Positions 27,121-34,354 of a DNA stretch of 34,354 bases are shown piece after piece. The notes under the pieces are model-generated. The model made no database searches. It was not told the DNA's origin and was given only the letters and a program-made list of their open reading frames with translations. The stretch covers positions 1 to 34,354 of the forward strand of contig NZ_VFIV01000009.1 of assembly GCF_019425495.1 (NCBI RefSeq). The letters run 5' to 3'. The position numbers and the translations under genes were made by a program. Origin of the DNA: Coxiella endosymbiont of Ornithodoros amblus (GTDB lineage Bacteria > Pseudomonadota > Gammaproteobacteria > Coxiellales > Coxiellaceae). Numbering within the stretch: position 1 is the stretch's first letter; the number at the start of each line of letters is the position of its first letter.

Positions 27121-27893
27121 ACGCTAATTTTTTCACCCTTTCGTAAAGTAAACACTTCGCAACCGGTTTCTGTTACGGCGAGAGTATGCTCCCATTGGGC
27201 AGAGAGGCGACGATCTTTTGTAACTACTGTCCAATCATCATTAAGTAATTTCACATAGCGTTTTCCGGCGTTGATCATAGGTTCGATGGTAAAAGTCATC
27301 CCGGGCCGTAAAACAGCACCGGTGCTGGGACGACCATAGTGAAGCACTTGCAATTCAGGTTCGTGAAAAACGCTTCCAATGCCATGCCCGCAATATTCTC
27401 GAACAACAGAATAATGATTTTTCTCCGCATGCGCTTGAATGGCCGCGCCAATGTCACCAAGCGGTGTGCCCGGCTTAACCATGCTGATGCCGATGTAGAG
27501 ACATTCCTGTGTAATTCTAACTAAACGCTCCGCATGAGAAGGAATTTTGCCAATAGCAAACATTTTGCTGGTATCTCCGTGATAACCGTCTTTAATGACG
27601 GTGATGTCAATATTGATGATGTCGCCATCTTTTAATTTTTTGTTGCTGGGAATGCCGTGACAAACGACGTGATTAACCGAAGTGCAAATAGATTTGGGAA
27701 AGCCGCGATAGTTAAGCGGTGCTGGAATAGCCTTCTGTATTTGTGTGATGTAATCGTGACAAATCGCGTTGAGTTCATTGGTGGTAATTCCCGCTTTCAC
27801 GTAAGGGTCAATCATTTCGAGCACTTCCGCCGCCAACTGGCCAGCAACGCGCATTTTTTTCAGCTCTTTGGGTGTTTTAATCGATATTGGCAT
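27117..27893 (-). CDS. map: Methionine aminopeptidase, type I
   Basis: A 258-aa metalloprotease that removes the initiator Met from nascent proteins. It has the metal ligands of the family: the two Asp in NIDITVIKDGYHGDTSKMF, His in CGHGIG, Glu in FTIEPM and Glu in QWEHTLAV. MPISIKTPKELKKMRVAGQ is the family N-terminus, so I start at the ATG 27893-27891; the frame is open to a TTG at 27929 with no homology. There is no ribosome site before this ATG, and a promoter places the transcript start at or next to the A of ATG. Its stop overlaps that of the plus-strand decarboxylase relic. Confidence 0.96.
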   Translation of the reverse strand: MPISIKTPKELKKMRVAGQLAAEVLEMIDPYVKAGITTNELNAICHDYITQIQKAIPAPLNYRGFPKSICTSVNHVVCHGIPSNKKLKDGDIINIDITVIKDGYHGDTSKMFAIGKIPSHAERLVRITQECLYIGISMVKPGTPLGDIGAAIQAHAEKNHYSVVREYCGHGIGSVFHEPELQVLHYGRPSTGAVLRPGMTFTIEPMINAGKRYVKLLNDDWTVVTKDRRLSAQWEHTLAVTETGCEVFTLRKGEKISV

Positions 27894-27900
27894 GAGAGGG

Positions 27901-27929
27901 AGTATAAAAGTTAGCGGATGAGCAGGCAA
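27901..27929 (-). promoter_or_regulatory. map promoter, apparently giving a leaderless mRNA
   Basis: On the minus strand TTGCCT (27929-27924), a 17-bp spacer and TATACT (27906-27901) form a good sigma-70 pair. A start 6-8 bases downstream falls at 27895-27892, the first bases of the map ATG. No Shine-Dalgarno precedes the ATG. Confidence 0.5.
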
Positions 27930-28351
27930 GCTAACTTAAAATTTTGGTAACGGATCGAGCCTGTCAGTTCCTCTGCTTACTTATCTTTGGAGGCAACCTT
28001 GTGGGCGTCAATCTACTCGGTGTTAATCTCCTCAAGAAAGCGATTTTCATCTGAAGATTACTCTTCGATATTATAAGGGTGGAGTGGGAAACTGAGTAAG
28101 TTGGATGCCTGGATGTATAAGCGACTCCCTCAAATTTCCTTAGGCTTTTTGCAGTATTGAAAAAGCCCCCTTTCTATCACTTCTGAGCCGCCTGTTTGCT
28201 CCACTTTTTTCTCTTCGGTCTCCTGAATATAACCTTCTTTCACGAGGATATGACATAATCTTCGCATGGATTGACTTATTTCTGCGGTGTTTCTCTGTAC
28301 TGAAAAGGTTATATGAAGGGTGCTTTTCTTCCATCGCGGGCCTCTTTATGG
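27930..28351. other. map-rpsB intergenic region
   Basis: Divergent spacer with no gene I can support. A minus-strand 90-codon frame overlapping its end (28140-28412) lacks a ribosome site and homology. TTGACT at 28271 has no good -10 partner (TGTACT, 19-bp spacer). Confidence 0.4.
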
Positions 28352-28457
28352 TATAAAAGCGCGGAAAAATACACACACTTCTCGGTACATGATCCCGGGT
28401 GCCCTGTTTCAACGGGTCGTGTCATGGGATAAGTGGAGGTTTAACCCGGAGAAAAAA
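28352..28457 (+). promoter_or_regulatory. rpsB promoter -10 and structured leader
   Basis: TATAAA at 28352-28357 is followed by a GC-rich discriminator (AGCGCGG), a feature of stringently controlled translation-gene promoters; the -35 is weak. The roughly 95-nt leader can fold: ATCCC (28392-28396) with GGGAT (28426-28430), and inside it CCC (28402-28404) with GGG (28414-28416). In gammaproteobacteria ribosomal protein S2 is known to repress rpsB-tsf through a leader structure; whether this is the same element needs structural comparison. Confidence 0.4.
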
Positions 28458-29357
28458 GTGACTGATATAACTATGCCTCAACTGCTGGATGCTGGTGTTC
28501 ATTTTGGGCACCAGACTCGCTATTGGAACCCTAAAATGGCTCGTTATATTTACGGAGCCCGACAAAAGATTCATATAATTAACCTTGAAGAGACCTTGTC
28601 CGCCTTTCGTGATGCCTTGAAATTCGTAAAGGAAGTCGCTTCCAAAAACGGCAAGGTGCTGTTTGTGGGGACAAAATTTGCGGCACGCGAAATTGTAAAA
28701 GAGGAAGCCACCCGTTGTGGTATGCCCTACGTGGATTATCGCTGGTTAGGCGGAATGTTGACTAACTACAAAACCATTCGCCAGTCAATCAAACGACTTA
28801 AGGAGTTAGAAGAACGTCTAGAGAATGAAGAAAACTTAGTCGGCATGATGAAAAAAGAAATCTTAAATTTGATGCGCGAAAAAGAAAAATTGTCAGCTAA
28901 TTTGGCGGGCATTAAAAATATGGGCAGCTTGCCAGACGCGTTGTTTGTTATTGACGTGAAACACGAGAGAAACGCCGTTCAGGAGGCAAATCGTTTGGGC
29001 ATAACGGTTCTGGGAATCGTGGATACCAATGCCAGTCCCGATAACATCGATCATGTTATTCCGGGTAATGATGATGCCATTCGCGCCATTCGACTTTATT
29101 GCAAAGCGATAGCGGATACTATTATTGACGCTCGCAGCGTGTTGGATTTGCAAAAGGACGAGGAAGCTAAAGAAGAAAAAACCAAGGCAAAAACCACAGC
29201 CAAGAAAGTCGTCACTAAGAAAGCAAAAGTAGTTGAAAAGGAACAAGCCGCAGTGGAGAAAAAATCTGAAAAACTGACAACTGAGAAAAGAGCAACGAAA
29301 GAAGCTGCTGAAACGAAAAAAACTTTTGAAGACTCTAAGAATAAAGAAGTGCTCTAA
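28458..29357 (+). CDS. rpsB: 30S ribosomal protein S2
   Basis: A 299-aa S2. It begins at GTG 28458 with GGAG at 28448-28451; the ATG five codons later has no ribosome site. The core, residues about 6-230, has all S2 landmarks ([86 protein letters not shown]). The C-terminus is extended by about 65 Lys/Glu/Ala-rich residues. After the TAA (29355-29357) the same frame stays open for 15 codons (EQPVQASKAEAEEGK) to TAG 29403-29405, so the extension may have been shortened by a point mutation. It is cotranscribed with tsf. Confidence 0.95.
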   Translation: MTDITMPQLLDAGVHFGHQTRYWNPKMARYIYGARQKIHIINLEETLSAFRDALKFVKEVASKNGKVLFVGTKFAAREIVKEEATRCGMPYVDYRWLGGMLTNYKTIRQSIKRLKELEERLENEENLVGMMKKEILNLMREKEKLSANLAGIKNMGSLPDALFVIDVKHERNAVQEANRLGITVLGIVDTNASPDNIDHVIPGNDDAIRAIRLYCKAIADTIIDARSVLDLQKDEEAKEEKTKAKTTAKKVVTKKAKVVEKEQAAVEKKSEKLTTEKRATKEAAETKKTFEDSKNKEVL

Positions 29358-29414
29358 GAACAGCCCGTACAAGCCAGTAAAGCTGAGGCGGAAGAAGGCA
29401 AATAGGAGAGAACG

Positions 29415-30305
29415 ATGACAACAATTACACCAATTATGGTTAAAGAGCTGCGCGAACGTACCGGCGCTGCGGTGATGGCGTGTAAGAAGGCGCTCCAAGA
29501 AACCAACGGCGATATGGAGGCTGCCATCGATCTTTTGCGCAAAGCGGGAGACGCAAAATCAGCAAAACGCGCTGGAAAAAGGGCGGCTGAGGGAGTAATT
29601 GCCATTGCTATCAGCAAAGATCAAAAGAAAGGTTTTATGGCCGAAGTAAATAGCGAAACCGATTTTGTGGCTCGAGACACTAATTTTATCGCTTTTGCTT
29701 CCAAGGTGGCCGAGCGGGGTTTAGCAGAAGGGGTGAGCGACGTTGCTGCCATGTTAGCGCTTCCGATTGAACCGAATTCTTCTTCGATCATTGAAGACGA
29801 GAGAAAAGCGTTTGTTAATAGGGTTGGTGAAAATATTCAAATTCGCCGGGTAGCAAGCTTATCTTCGGACGGCGTTGTTGGTCATTATATCCACGGCGGC
29901 CGTATTGGTGTTTTGCTCGTACTCGATGTACCTAACCTTGAATTGGCGAAAGGACTTGCCATGCACGTTGCGGCTTTTAACCCGCAAGCGGTGAGTGCTA
30001 ATCAGGTTTCCACCGAATTCGTGGAAAAAGAAAAGGAAATCTTTTTAGTGCGAGCCCAAGAAACAGGGAAACCGGCAAACATTATCGAAAAAATGGTTAA
30101 AGGTCAGGTGGAAAAACTCTTAAAGGAGATCAGCTTGGAAGGCCAATCTTACGTGAAAGATCCTGAAAAGTTGGTCGGTGATTTGTTGAAAGCAGAAAAA
30201 GCAAAAGTGTTAGCATTTCTTCGCTTTGAGGTGGGTGAGGGTGTTGAAAAAGAATCACAAAATTTTGCTGATGAGGTAATGGCACAAGTACAAGGAAATC
30301 GTTAA
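29415..30305 (+). CDS. tsf: Translation elongation factor Ts
   Basis: A 296-aa nucleotide exchange factor for EF-Tu. It has the N-terminal UBA-like domain ([20 protein letters not shown]), the TDFVARD signature ([19 protein letters not shown]) and two core subdomains ([23 protein letters not shown]). The start has an AGGAGAG ribosome site inside the end of the extended rpsB frame. The stop TAA shares its final A with the pyrH ATG. Confidence 0.97.
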   Translation: MTTITPIMVKELRERTGAAVMACKKALQETNGDMEAAIDLLRKAGDAKSAKRAGKRAAEGVIAIAISKDQKKGFMAEVNSETDFVARDTNFIAFASKVAERGLAEGVSDVAAMLALPIEPNSSSIIEDERKAFVNRVGENIQIRRVASLSSDGVVGHYIHGGRIGVLLVLDVPNLELAKGLAMHVAAFNPQAVSANQVSTEFVEKEKEIFLVRAQETGKPANIIEKMVKGQVEKLLKEISLEGQSYVKDPEKLVGDLLKAEKAKVLAFLRFEVGEGVEKESQNFADEVMAQVQGNR

Positions 30306-31033
30306 TGACGAATGGACCCCAACCACTCTATCGGCGCGTACTCTTGAAAATGAGTGGTGAGGCGCTTATGGGAAAGGGTCTTCATGCCATTGACCCAAAT
30401 GTTTTGGACCGAATGGCGAAAGACATTACCCAGGTTTACCAATTGGGTGTACAGATAGCCATTGTTATCGGCGGAGGTAATTTTTTTCGGGGCGCTGCGC
30501 TTCAAGCCGCTGGCATTAACCGCATTACCGGCGACTATATGGGGATGTTGGCGACGTTAATGAATGCTTTAGCGCTCCGCGATGCTTTTGAACGTTCCAA
30601 TTTGCCCATACGGATTTTATCAGCCATCCCGATGACAGGTGTTGCCGATGCCTTTCATCGACGCAAAGCCATTCATCATTTACAACAAGGGCGAGTCGTT
30701 ATATTTGCCGCTGGTACGGGGAATCCTTTCGTGACGACAGATTCGGCGGCGAGCTTGCGAGGTATTGAGATCAATGCAGATGTCGTTTTGAAAGCCACCA
30801 ATGTGGACGGGGTTTATTCTGACGATCCAGAAAAAAACCCACAAGCCAAGTTGTATAAACATTTATCTTATCAAGAAGCGCTAAAAAAAGAATTAGCAGT
30901 CATGGACTTGGCGGCGTTTTGCCAATGCCGCGACTATAACATGCCCCTTCGAGTTTTTAATATTAATAGGCGAGGTGCGCTGCTCAGCGTTATTATCAAC
31001 CAAGAAGAAGGAACGCTGGTTGATCAAGGCTAG
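30305..31033 (+). CDS. pyrH: Uridylate kinase (UMP kinase)
   Basis: A 242-aa amino-acid-kinase-fold enzyme making UDP from UMP. Motifs: [14 protein letters not shown] at the N-terminus, [11 protein letters not shown], the [18 protein letters not shown] loop, [20 protein letters not shown] and [12 protein letters not shown]. Its start overlaps the tsf stop by one base. The stop TAG touches a copy of the dispersed palindromic repeat (31034-31067), which separates it from frr. Confidence 0.97.
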   Translation: MTNGPQPLYRRVLLKMSGEALMGKGLHAIDPNVLDRMAKDITQVYQLGVQIAIVIGGGNFFRGAALQAAGINRITGDYMGMLATLMNALALRDAFERSNLPIRILSAIPMTGVADAFHRRKAIHHLQQGRVVIFAAGTGNPFVTTDSAASLRGIEINADVVLKATNVDGVYSDDPEKNPQAKLYKHLSYQEALKKELAVMDLAAFCQCRDYNMPLRVFNINRRGALLSVIINQEEGTLVDQG

Positions 31034-31067
31034 TAGTCATGTGAAGCAAAGCGTAATACGGGAACTA
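31034..31067 (+). repeat. Palindromic repeat, copy B (half-element)
   Basis: Begins TAGTCATGTGAAGCAAAGCG and continues TAATACGGGAACTA. It matches one arm of copy A (TAGT..GT.TGA..C..AGCG.AATAC.GGAA.CTA) and, in reverse, copy C. It lies between pyrH and frr inside an otherwise tight operon. Confidence 0.65.
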
Positions 31068-31113
31068 AGAAGGGCATTCTTCCTCGGGAGAGCGACTATT
31101 TTAGGAGAAAATG

Positions 31114-31671
31114 ATGATTAACGACATTATTAACGATTCAAAATCGCGAATGGAAAAAAGTTTGGGTTCTTTGAAAACGGAATTAGCGAAATTGCGAACG
31201 GGCCGAGCACACCCAAGTTTACTCGAACATATTAAAGTGGATTACTACAATGTTTCAACCCCGCTAAGTCAAGTAGCAACGATCGCCATTGAAAATCCAC
31301 GAACGCTGTCCATTACCCCGTGGGAAAAAAATATGGTGAGGCCAATCGAAAAAGCCATTCGAAAAGCTGATTTAGGCCTAAATCCTGCCACAGTAAGAAT
31401 GGTTATTCGCGTTCCCTTACCTCCTTTAACCGAAGAGCACAGAAAAGAGTTAGCGCGGATGGCGCGAGATGAATCAGAACGCGCTCGAGTCGCTATACGG
31501 AATATTCGTCGAGAAGCCAATAACGATTTAAAGGAATTAATGAAGGGAAAGGAGATCAGTGAAGATGAGGAGCGTCGTGCACAAACGGCTATTCAAAAAC
31601 TGACGGACGCACAAATCTCTGAAGTGGATAAAATGGCTGCCCAAAAAGAAGTGGATTTGATGGCTCTATGA
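31114..31671 (+). CDS. frr: Ribosome recycling factor
   Basis: A 185-aa protein that with EF-G splits post-termination ribosomes. The sequence is collinear with the family ([71 protein letters not shown]). Two ATGs are adjacent, at 31111 and 31114. AGGAG at 31103-31107 is 3 nt from the first and 6 nt from the second, and the second gives the usual length, so 31114 is preferred. The stop overlaps the uppS start (ATGA). Confidence 0.95.
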   Translation: MINDIINDSKSRMEKSLGSLKTELAKLRTGRAHPSLLEHIKVDYYNVSTPLSQVATIAIENPRTLSITPWEKNMVRPIEKAIRKADLGLNPATVRMVIRVPLPPLTEEHRKELARMARDESERARVAIRNIRREANNDLKELMKGKEISEDEERRAQTAIQKLTDAQISEVDKMAAQKEVDLMAL

Positions 31672-32390
31672 TGCCAAGACATGTTGCAATTATAATGGAC
31701 GGCAATGGTCGGTGGGCTAACAGTCGTGGCTTGCCGCGTGTGGCGGGACATCGTGCGGGCGCTAAAGTTGTTCGCCGAATAGTTGAATATGCGGCTGAAA
31801 AGCCGCTCGAAGTGTTAACGCTTTTTGCTTTTAGCATTGAGAATCGGGCGCGGCCGCCATCAGAAGTCAATTTTTTGATATCATTATTTTTAGATTCTCT
31901 CAAAGGGAATACTGAGGAATTGCATAAAAACAATGTGCAGCTTCGCGTAATTGGTGATCACCAAGAGTTTGGTAAAAAAATGCTGACGCAAATTCAGACC
32001 TCTCAAGATCTCATGAAGTACAATACCGGTTTAAAATTAATTATTGCCCTGAATTACAGCGGCCGCTGGGATATCCTGCAGGCCGTTCAGCGAATGGCTG
32101 AGAAAATAAAAAATCAAGAGCTTACTTCTGAATTAATGAGCGGGGAATTATTTCAAAACTATTTATGTTTAAGTGATCTACCAGAACCAGATTTGTTAAT
32201 CCGAACGAGTGGGGAACAACGGTTGAGCAATTTTATGTTATGGCAATTTGCCTATACTGAAATTTACTTTACGCCTGCCCTATGGCCTGATTTTAATGAA
32301 GAAACTTTTGATCAAGCTTTGACGTTTTACTGTACTCGTCAACGCCGATTTGGCTTAACGCCTGAACAGGTTGGAAAACAACATGTTTAA
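31668..32390 (+). CDS. uppS: Undecaprenyl diphosphate synthase
   Basis: A 240-aa cis-prenyltransferase making the C55 lipid carrier for peptidoglycan and LPS. Motifs: [20 protein letters not shown] with the catalytic Asp11, [37 protein letters not shown], and [19 protein letters not shown]. The family's ENW.RP motif reads ENRARP: a Trp is replaced by Arg (CGG, one transition from TGG). The start ATG overlaps the frr stop and the end overlaps cdsA by 8 bases. Confidence 0.94.
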   Translation: MMPRHVAIIMDGNGRWANSRGLPRVAGHRAGAKVVRRIVEYAAEKPLEVLTLFAFSIENRARPPSEVNFLISLFLDSLKGNTEELHKNNVQLRVIGDHQEFGKKMLTQIQTSQDLMKYNTGLKLIIALNYSGRWDILQAVQRMAEKIKNQELTSELMSGELFQNYLCLSDLPEPDLLIRTSGEQRLSNFMLWQFAYTEIYFTPALWPDFNEETFDQALTFYCTRQRRFGLTPEQVGKQHV

Positions 32391-33186
32391 ATATCGCGTC
32401 CTTACGGCGTTAGTTTTATTTTTTTTCGTATTATTAGCCACTTGGTTTTTACCCATGCCTTGGTTCGCTGTTTTAATTGGGGCTATTATGATTTTGGCTG
32501 CGTGGGAATGGTCTGCTTTGGGAGGCATTAAAAATAAATACTGGCGCGGCTTTTACGTGGTATTAGTGGGAATCACGTTATTTTCTGTTTATTATTTACC
32601 TATTTTTTTGGTATTAATCGCCTCAGTAATCCTTTGGTTGTGGGCGGCAGTAGCCATTCTTTGTTATGCCTTTAATATAGCACCGTTGGGGTTTCAATAT
32701 CCGGCAGTAAAATTGATTGTCGGGTTTTTTGCTTTAATTTCTTGTTGGTTGGCTATCGATGCTTTGCGAGAAGATATCGGCGGACCAGGCTGGTTATTTT
32801 TTGGGTTGATGTTAGTTTGGGCGATGGACACAGGCGCTTATGCAGCAGGACAACTCTGGGGAAAACATACATTGATTGCTCGTGTCAGCCCTAAAAAGAC
32901 TTGGGAAGGATTGGGCGGGGGAATAATTTTATCACTATTGATTGCGGTTATCGGGGAGATTTTATTCCATTTGCCTTTCTCTCAATTATGTTTGGTAATC
33001 TTGCTTGCGTTGATTACAGTGTTTTTTGCTGTCATCGGTGATCTTTTTGAAAGCATGTTAAAACGCCAGGTGGGAGTTAAAGATAGTGGTCAATTTTTAC
33101 CTGGACATGGTGGTATACTTGATCGTGTCGACAGCTTGATTGTTGCATTACCCATTTTTACACTGGGGTCTTCATTAATAAAATAA
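32383..33186 (+). CDS. cdsA: Phosphatidate cytidylyltransferase (CDP-diglyceride synthase)
   Basis: A 267-aa polytopic inner-membrane enzyme making CDP-diacylglycerol. It has about seven hydrophobic helices, the VSPKKTWEGLGGG motif and the C-terminal signature around SMLKRQVGVKDSGQFLPGHG and GILDRVDSL. I chose the ATG at 32383, which overlaps uppS; an upstream TTG (32371) adds four residues without support. In many gammaproteobacteria dxr, rseP and bamA follow; here the conserved order stops at cdsA. Confidence 0.95.
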   Translation: MFKYRVLTALVLFFFVLLATWFLPMPWFAVLIGAIMILAAWEWSALGGIKNKYWRGFYVVLVGITLFSVYYLPIFLVLIASVILWLWAAVAILCYAFNIAPLGFQYPAVKLIVGFFALISCWLAIDALREDIGGPGWLFFGLMLVWAMDTGAYAAGQLWGKHTLIARVSPKKTWEGLGGGIILSLLIAVIGEILFHLPFSQLCLVILLALITVFFAVIGDLFESMLKRQVGVKDSGQFLPGHGGILDRVDSLIVALPIFTLGSSLIK

Positions 33187-33405
33187 GCGGCCAAAAATTT
33201 TGGCACAGTTCTGTAAACTAGAGTCTGTCATCAATTCACTAGGTTGAGCCAGAAATCGTTGATTTTCGAGGATCGCAGCATACATAGAAGGTAAGAGTGG
33301 GCCACAGAAAGTCAACGAACGAGTTATGGGTAGATAGTAGAGAGTTGTGACAGGCCATAGAGAGGAAGGCTTGTTGATAAAGAATTATTACTTTGGAATG
33401 ATTAC
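33187..33405. other. Intergenic region after cdsA
   Basis: No gene I can support. A 15-bp palindrome, GCCAAAA-A-TTTTGGC (33190-33204), lies four bases after the cdsA stop but has no T-run. A TGTCA...TGACA pair (33228 and about 33350) may mark an old insertion but is weak. Confidence 0.4.
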
Positions 33406-34083
33406 ATGATTACGGCTAGTTTGCTGTTAGCGTTTCTTACTTTAATCTCATCGTTATTATTAATTTTTTTAATATCCCTATCGCTTCCTCTGTTTCTTAT
33501 TTTTTCTCTTATTTGGACTGTAGCGGTGATTTTATTTTTGATTATGACTTATAAAGCACCGCGGGTGGTTTTTTGCTTTCCGTTTTTTGTATCCTCACCG
33601 TGATTAGAATTCTGGGTGTGAATGGTTTATATATCGCGGTTGCGCCTGTTTGTCTTGCGTTTTTATTCTTAAATAATTCTTTTCCTATATACGATGTACA
33701 TCGGCTACGATTTGATTGCCCACTTCACCGAGAAATTATTTTCTGGTCCTGTTTCTTTTCAAGGAGATATCAAAGCTTTTGGGCTTAGGAATAACAAATC
33801 CCAATTTTTTGTGAGATTAGCAGGTCTTTGTGAATTGGGGGAGCACGATAGCCATCAGCCTTGGCTTTTTAACACGTTTGGGATCATTGGACATCACACT
33901 TTATTTAATAATCGCTACGGTACTAAGCAATCATTTTTAAAAAGGGTTTATATGGGCAAACTCAGGCGGCGGTTGGAATACTGTTTTATGTGGGCCGTAC
34001 TATTATTGAGTTTCTACATTCTAGGCGAGGATAAATATTCCATTGATGCCTTGCTCCAACAAAAATTTAAACTACCGCAATAA
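33406..34083 (+). pseudogene. Broken membrane-protein gene, unrecognised
   Basis: Three successive frames seem to be one gene. The first is 33406-33603, two hydrophobic helices (ITASLLLAFLTLISSLLLIF and LIWTVAVILFLIMTYKAPRV). The second frame, about 33573-33700, continues with ILGVNGLYIAVAPVCLAFLF. The third, 33694-34083, is soluble: GYDLIAHFTEKLFSGPVSFQ, LAGLCELGEHDSHQPWLFNT, GIIGHHTLFNNRYGTKQSFL, then a last helix (FMWAVLLLSFYILG) and stop. The third frame is long and clean, so decay is recent or the break is a single frameshift near 33690. I do not recognise the family; the HH and ELGEHDSHQPW stretches would be the best search probes. Confidence 0.5.
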
Positions 34084-34119
34084 CTCCAAAAATTAATGGG
34101 CGTACCACTTCCACAAAGT

Positions 34120-34157
34120 AAAACTTGAAGATATTCTAAGAAACGCCTTCAAGTTTT
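34120..34157. repeat. Hairpin, 11-bp stem
   Basis: AAAACTTGAAG (34120-34130) and CTTCAAGTTTT (34147-34157) are perfect inverted arms around 16 nt, ending in a short T-run. It lies 37 bp after the broken gene and could be its terminator on the plus strand. Confidence 0.55.
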
Positions 34158-34225
34158 AAACGGTTTTCTGAAAAAATAAGCTAATGAAATTGGCTTGAAG
34201 GCTACATTTCAGGGATGAATCAGCG

Positions 34226-34280
34226 GTTTCCCGTATTTCGCTTCGCTCCATGCAAGCTACTTTCTTTTAAATAGTAGTTA
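34226..34280. repeat. Palindromic repeat, copy C (half-element beside IS1111)
   Basis: GTTTCCCGTATTTCGCTTCG then CTCCATGCAAGCTAC is the reverse orientation of the core seen in copies A and B. An outer CTACT...AGTAG pair follows to 34278. The IS1111 end begins only a few bases later, at 34286, so the element may have served as the IS target. Confidence 0.65.
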
Positions 34281-34285
34281 TTTTT

Positions 34286-34354
34286 AAACAACCCAATGAA
34301 AAGTGCGCTCTTTAAAGGGGGCGTTATAATGCGCCAACACAGAATTTCTATTTT
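34286..34354 (+). mobile_element. IS1111-type insertion sequence, 5' end (right copy, runs off the window)
   Basis: An exact inverted copy of 39-107. Both copies have their 5' ends facing into the window and are transcribed outward, so the 34-kb segment is bracketed by an inverted IS pair. Confidence 0.85.
34329..34354 (+). CDS. IS1111 transposase, N-terminal fragment (cut by window edge)
   Basis: The first eight codons (MRQHRISI) plus two bases are visible, identical to the left copy. Confidence 0.75.

Noticed and set aside
28140-28412. 90-codon minus-strand frame upstream of rpsB
   Set aside because: Overlaps the rpsB promoter/leader, has no ribosome site, and its composition looks random.
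28893-29498. 201-codon minus-strand frame across rpsB
   Set aside because: A shadow of the Lys/Glu-rich rpsB tail; the Phe/Leu/Ser/Cys composition is the reverse complement of AAR/GAR codons.
1-34354. CRISPR arrays, tRNA or rRNA genes
   Set aside because: No regularly spaced repeats and no cloverleaf or rRNA-like sequence was seen in the gaps. Only reading by eye was possible, so a diverged small RNA could be missed.

Overview
The window looks like chromosome of Coxiella burnetii or a very close relative. The evidence is the two IS1111-type (IS110 family) ends at the window edges, the gene order gltA / sdhCDAB-sucAB-sucCD and rpsB-tsf-pyrH-frr-uppS-cdsA, the moderately AT-rich base composition, and the dense pseudogene content. 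The species call rests on remembered gene order and remembered IS1111 sequence; no search was run.

Layout. 1-107: inward-facing 5' end of an IS1111 copy. 108-2193: decayed DNA, including a broken AAA+ ATPase gene. 2212-2664: intact glycine-zipper lipoprotein. 2682-3569: hemB pseudogene. 3878-7748: radA, then glyA-nrdR-nusB and a 21-codon very basic mini-gene that ends at a terminator. 7855-8460: phage-type repressor (XRE plus S24) pseudogene. 8624-9586: thiL. 9686-about 11975: three tandem decayed beta-barrel outer-membrane-protein genes. 11973-13265: gltA on the minus strand, with a clear promoter. 13266-14421: a 1.15 kb divergent intergenic region with a possible 51-aa minus-strand gene and several inverted repeats. 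14422-23773: sdhCDAB-sucAB-sucCD, eight intact TCA-cycle genes. 23834-27120: a pseudogene cluster holding a GtrA-like membrane protein, then on the minus strand relics of an APS/PAPS reductase, phosphosulfolactate synthase (comA) and phosphosulfolactate phosphatase (comB), and a divergent relic of a cysteine-sulfinate/glutamate-type decarboxylase. 27117-27893: map (minus strand). 28458-33186: rpsB-tsf-pyrH-frr-uppS-cdsA. 33406-34083: a broken, unrecognised membrane-protein gene. 34286-34354: a second IS1111 5' end in inverted orientation, 69 bp identical to the first.

How the genes work together. gltA plus the sdh-suc block covers citrate synthesis and the 2-oxoglutarate to fumarate half of the TCA cycle. 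rpsB through cdsA is the conserved translation, UMP kinase, ribosome recycling and lipid-carrier cluster. map, thiL, glyA, nrdR and nusB are housekeeping genes. Nearly everything between these blocks is decaying, as expected for a recent obligate intracellular lifestyle.

The most interesting signal is the decayed 24.2-27.1 kb cluster. It reads as the ghost of a sulfonate-making pathway (sulfite to phosphosulfolactate to sulfolactate, with a neighbouring cysteate/cysteine-sulfinate-type decarboxylase). Also notable are a dispersed palindromic repeat at three sites, the basic mini-protein after nusB, and leaderless-looking starts for map and thiL.
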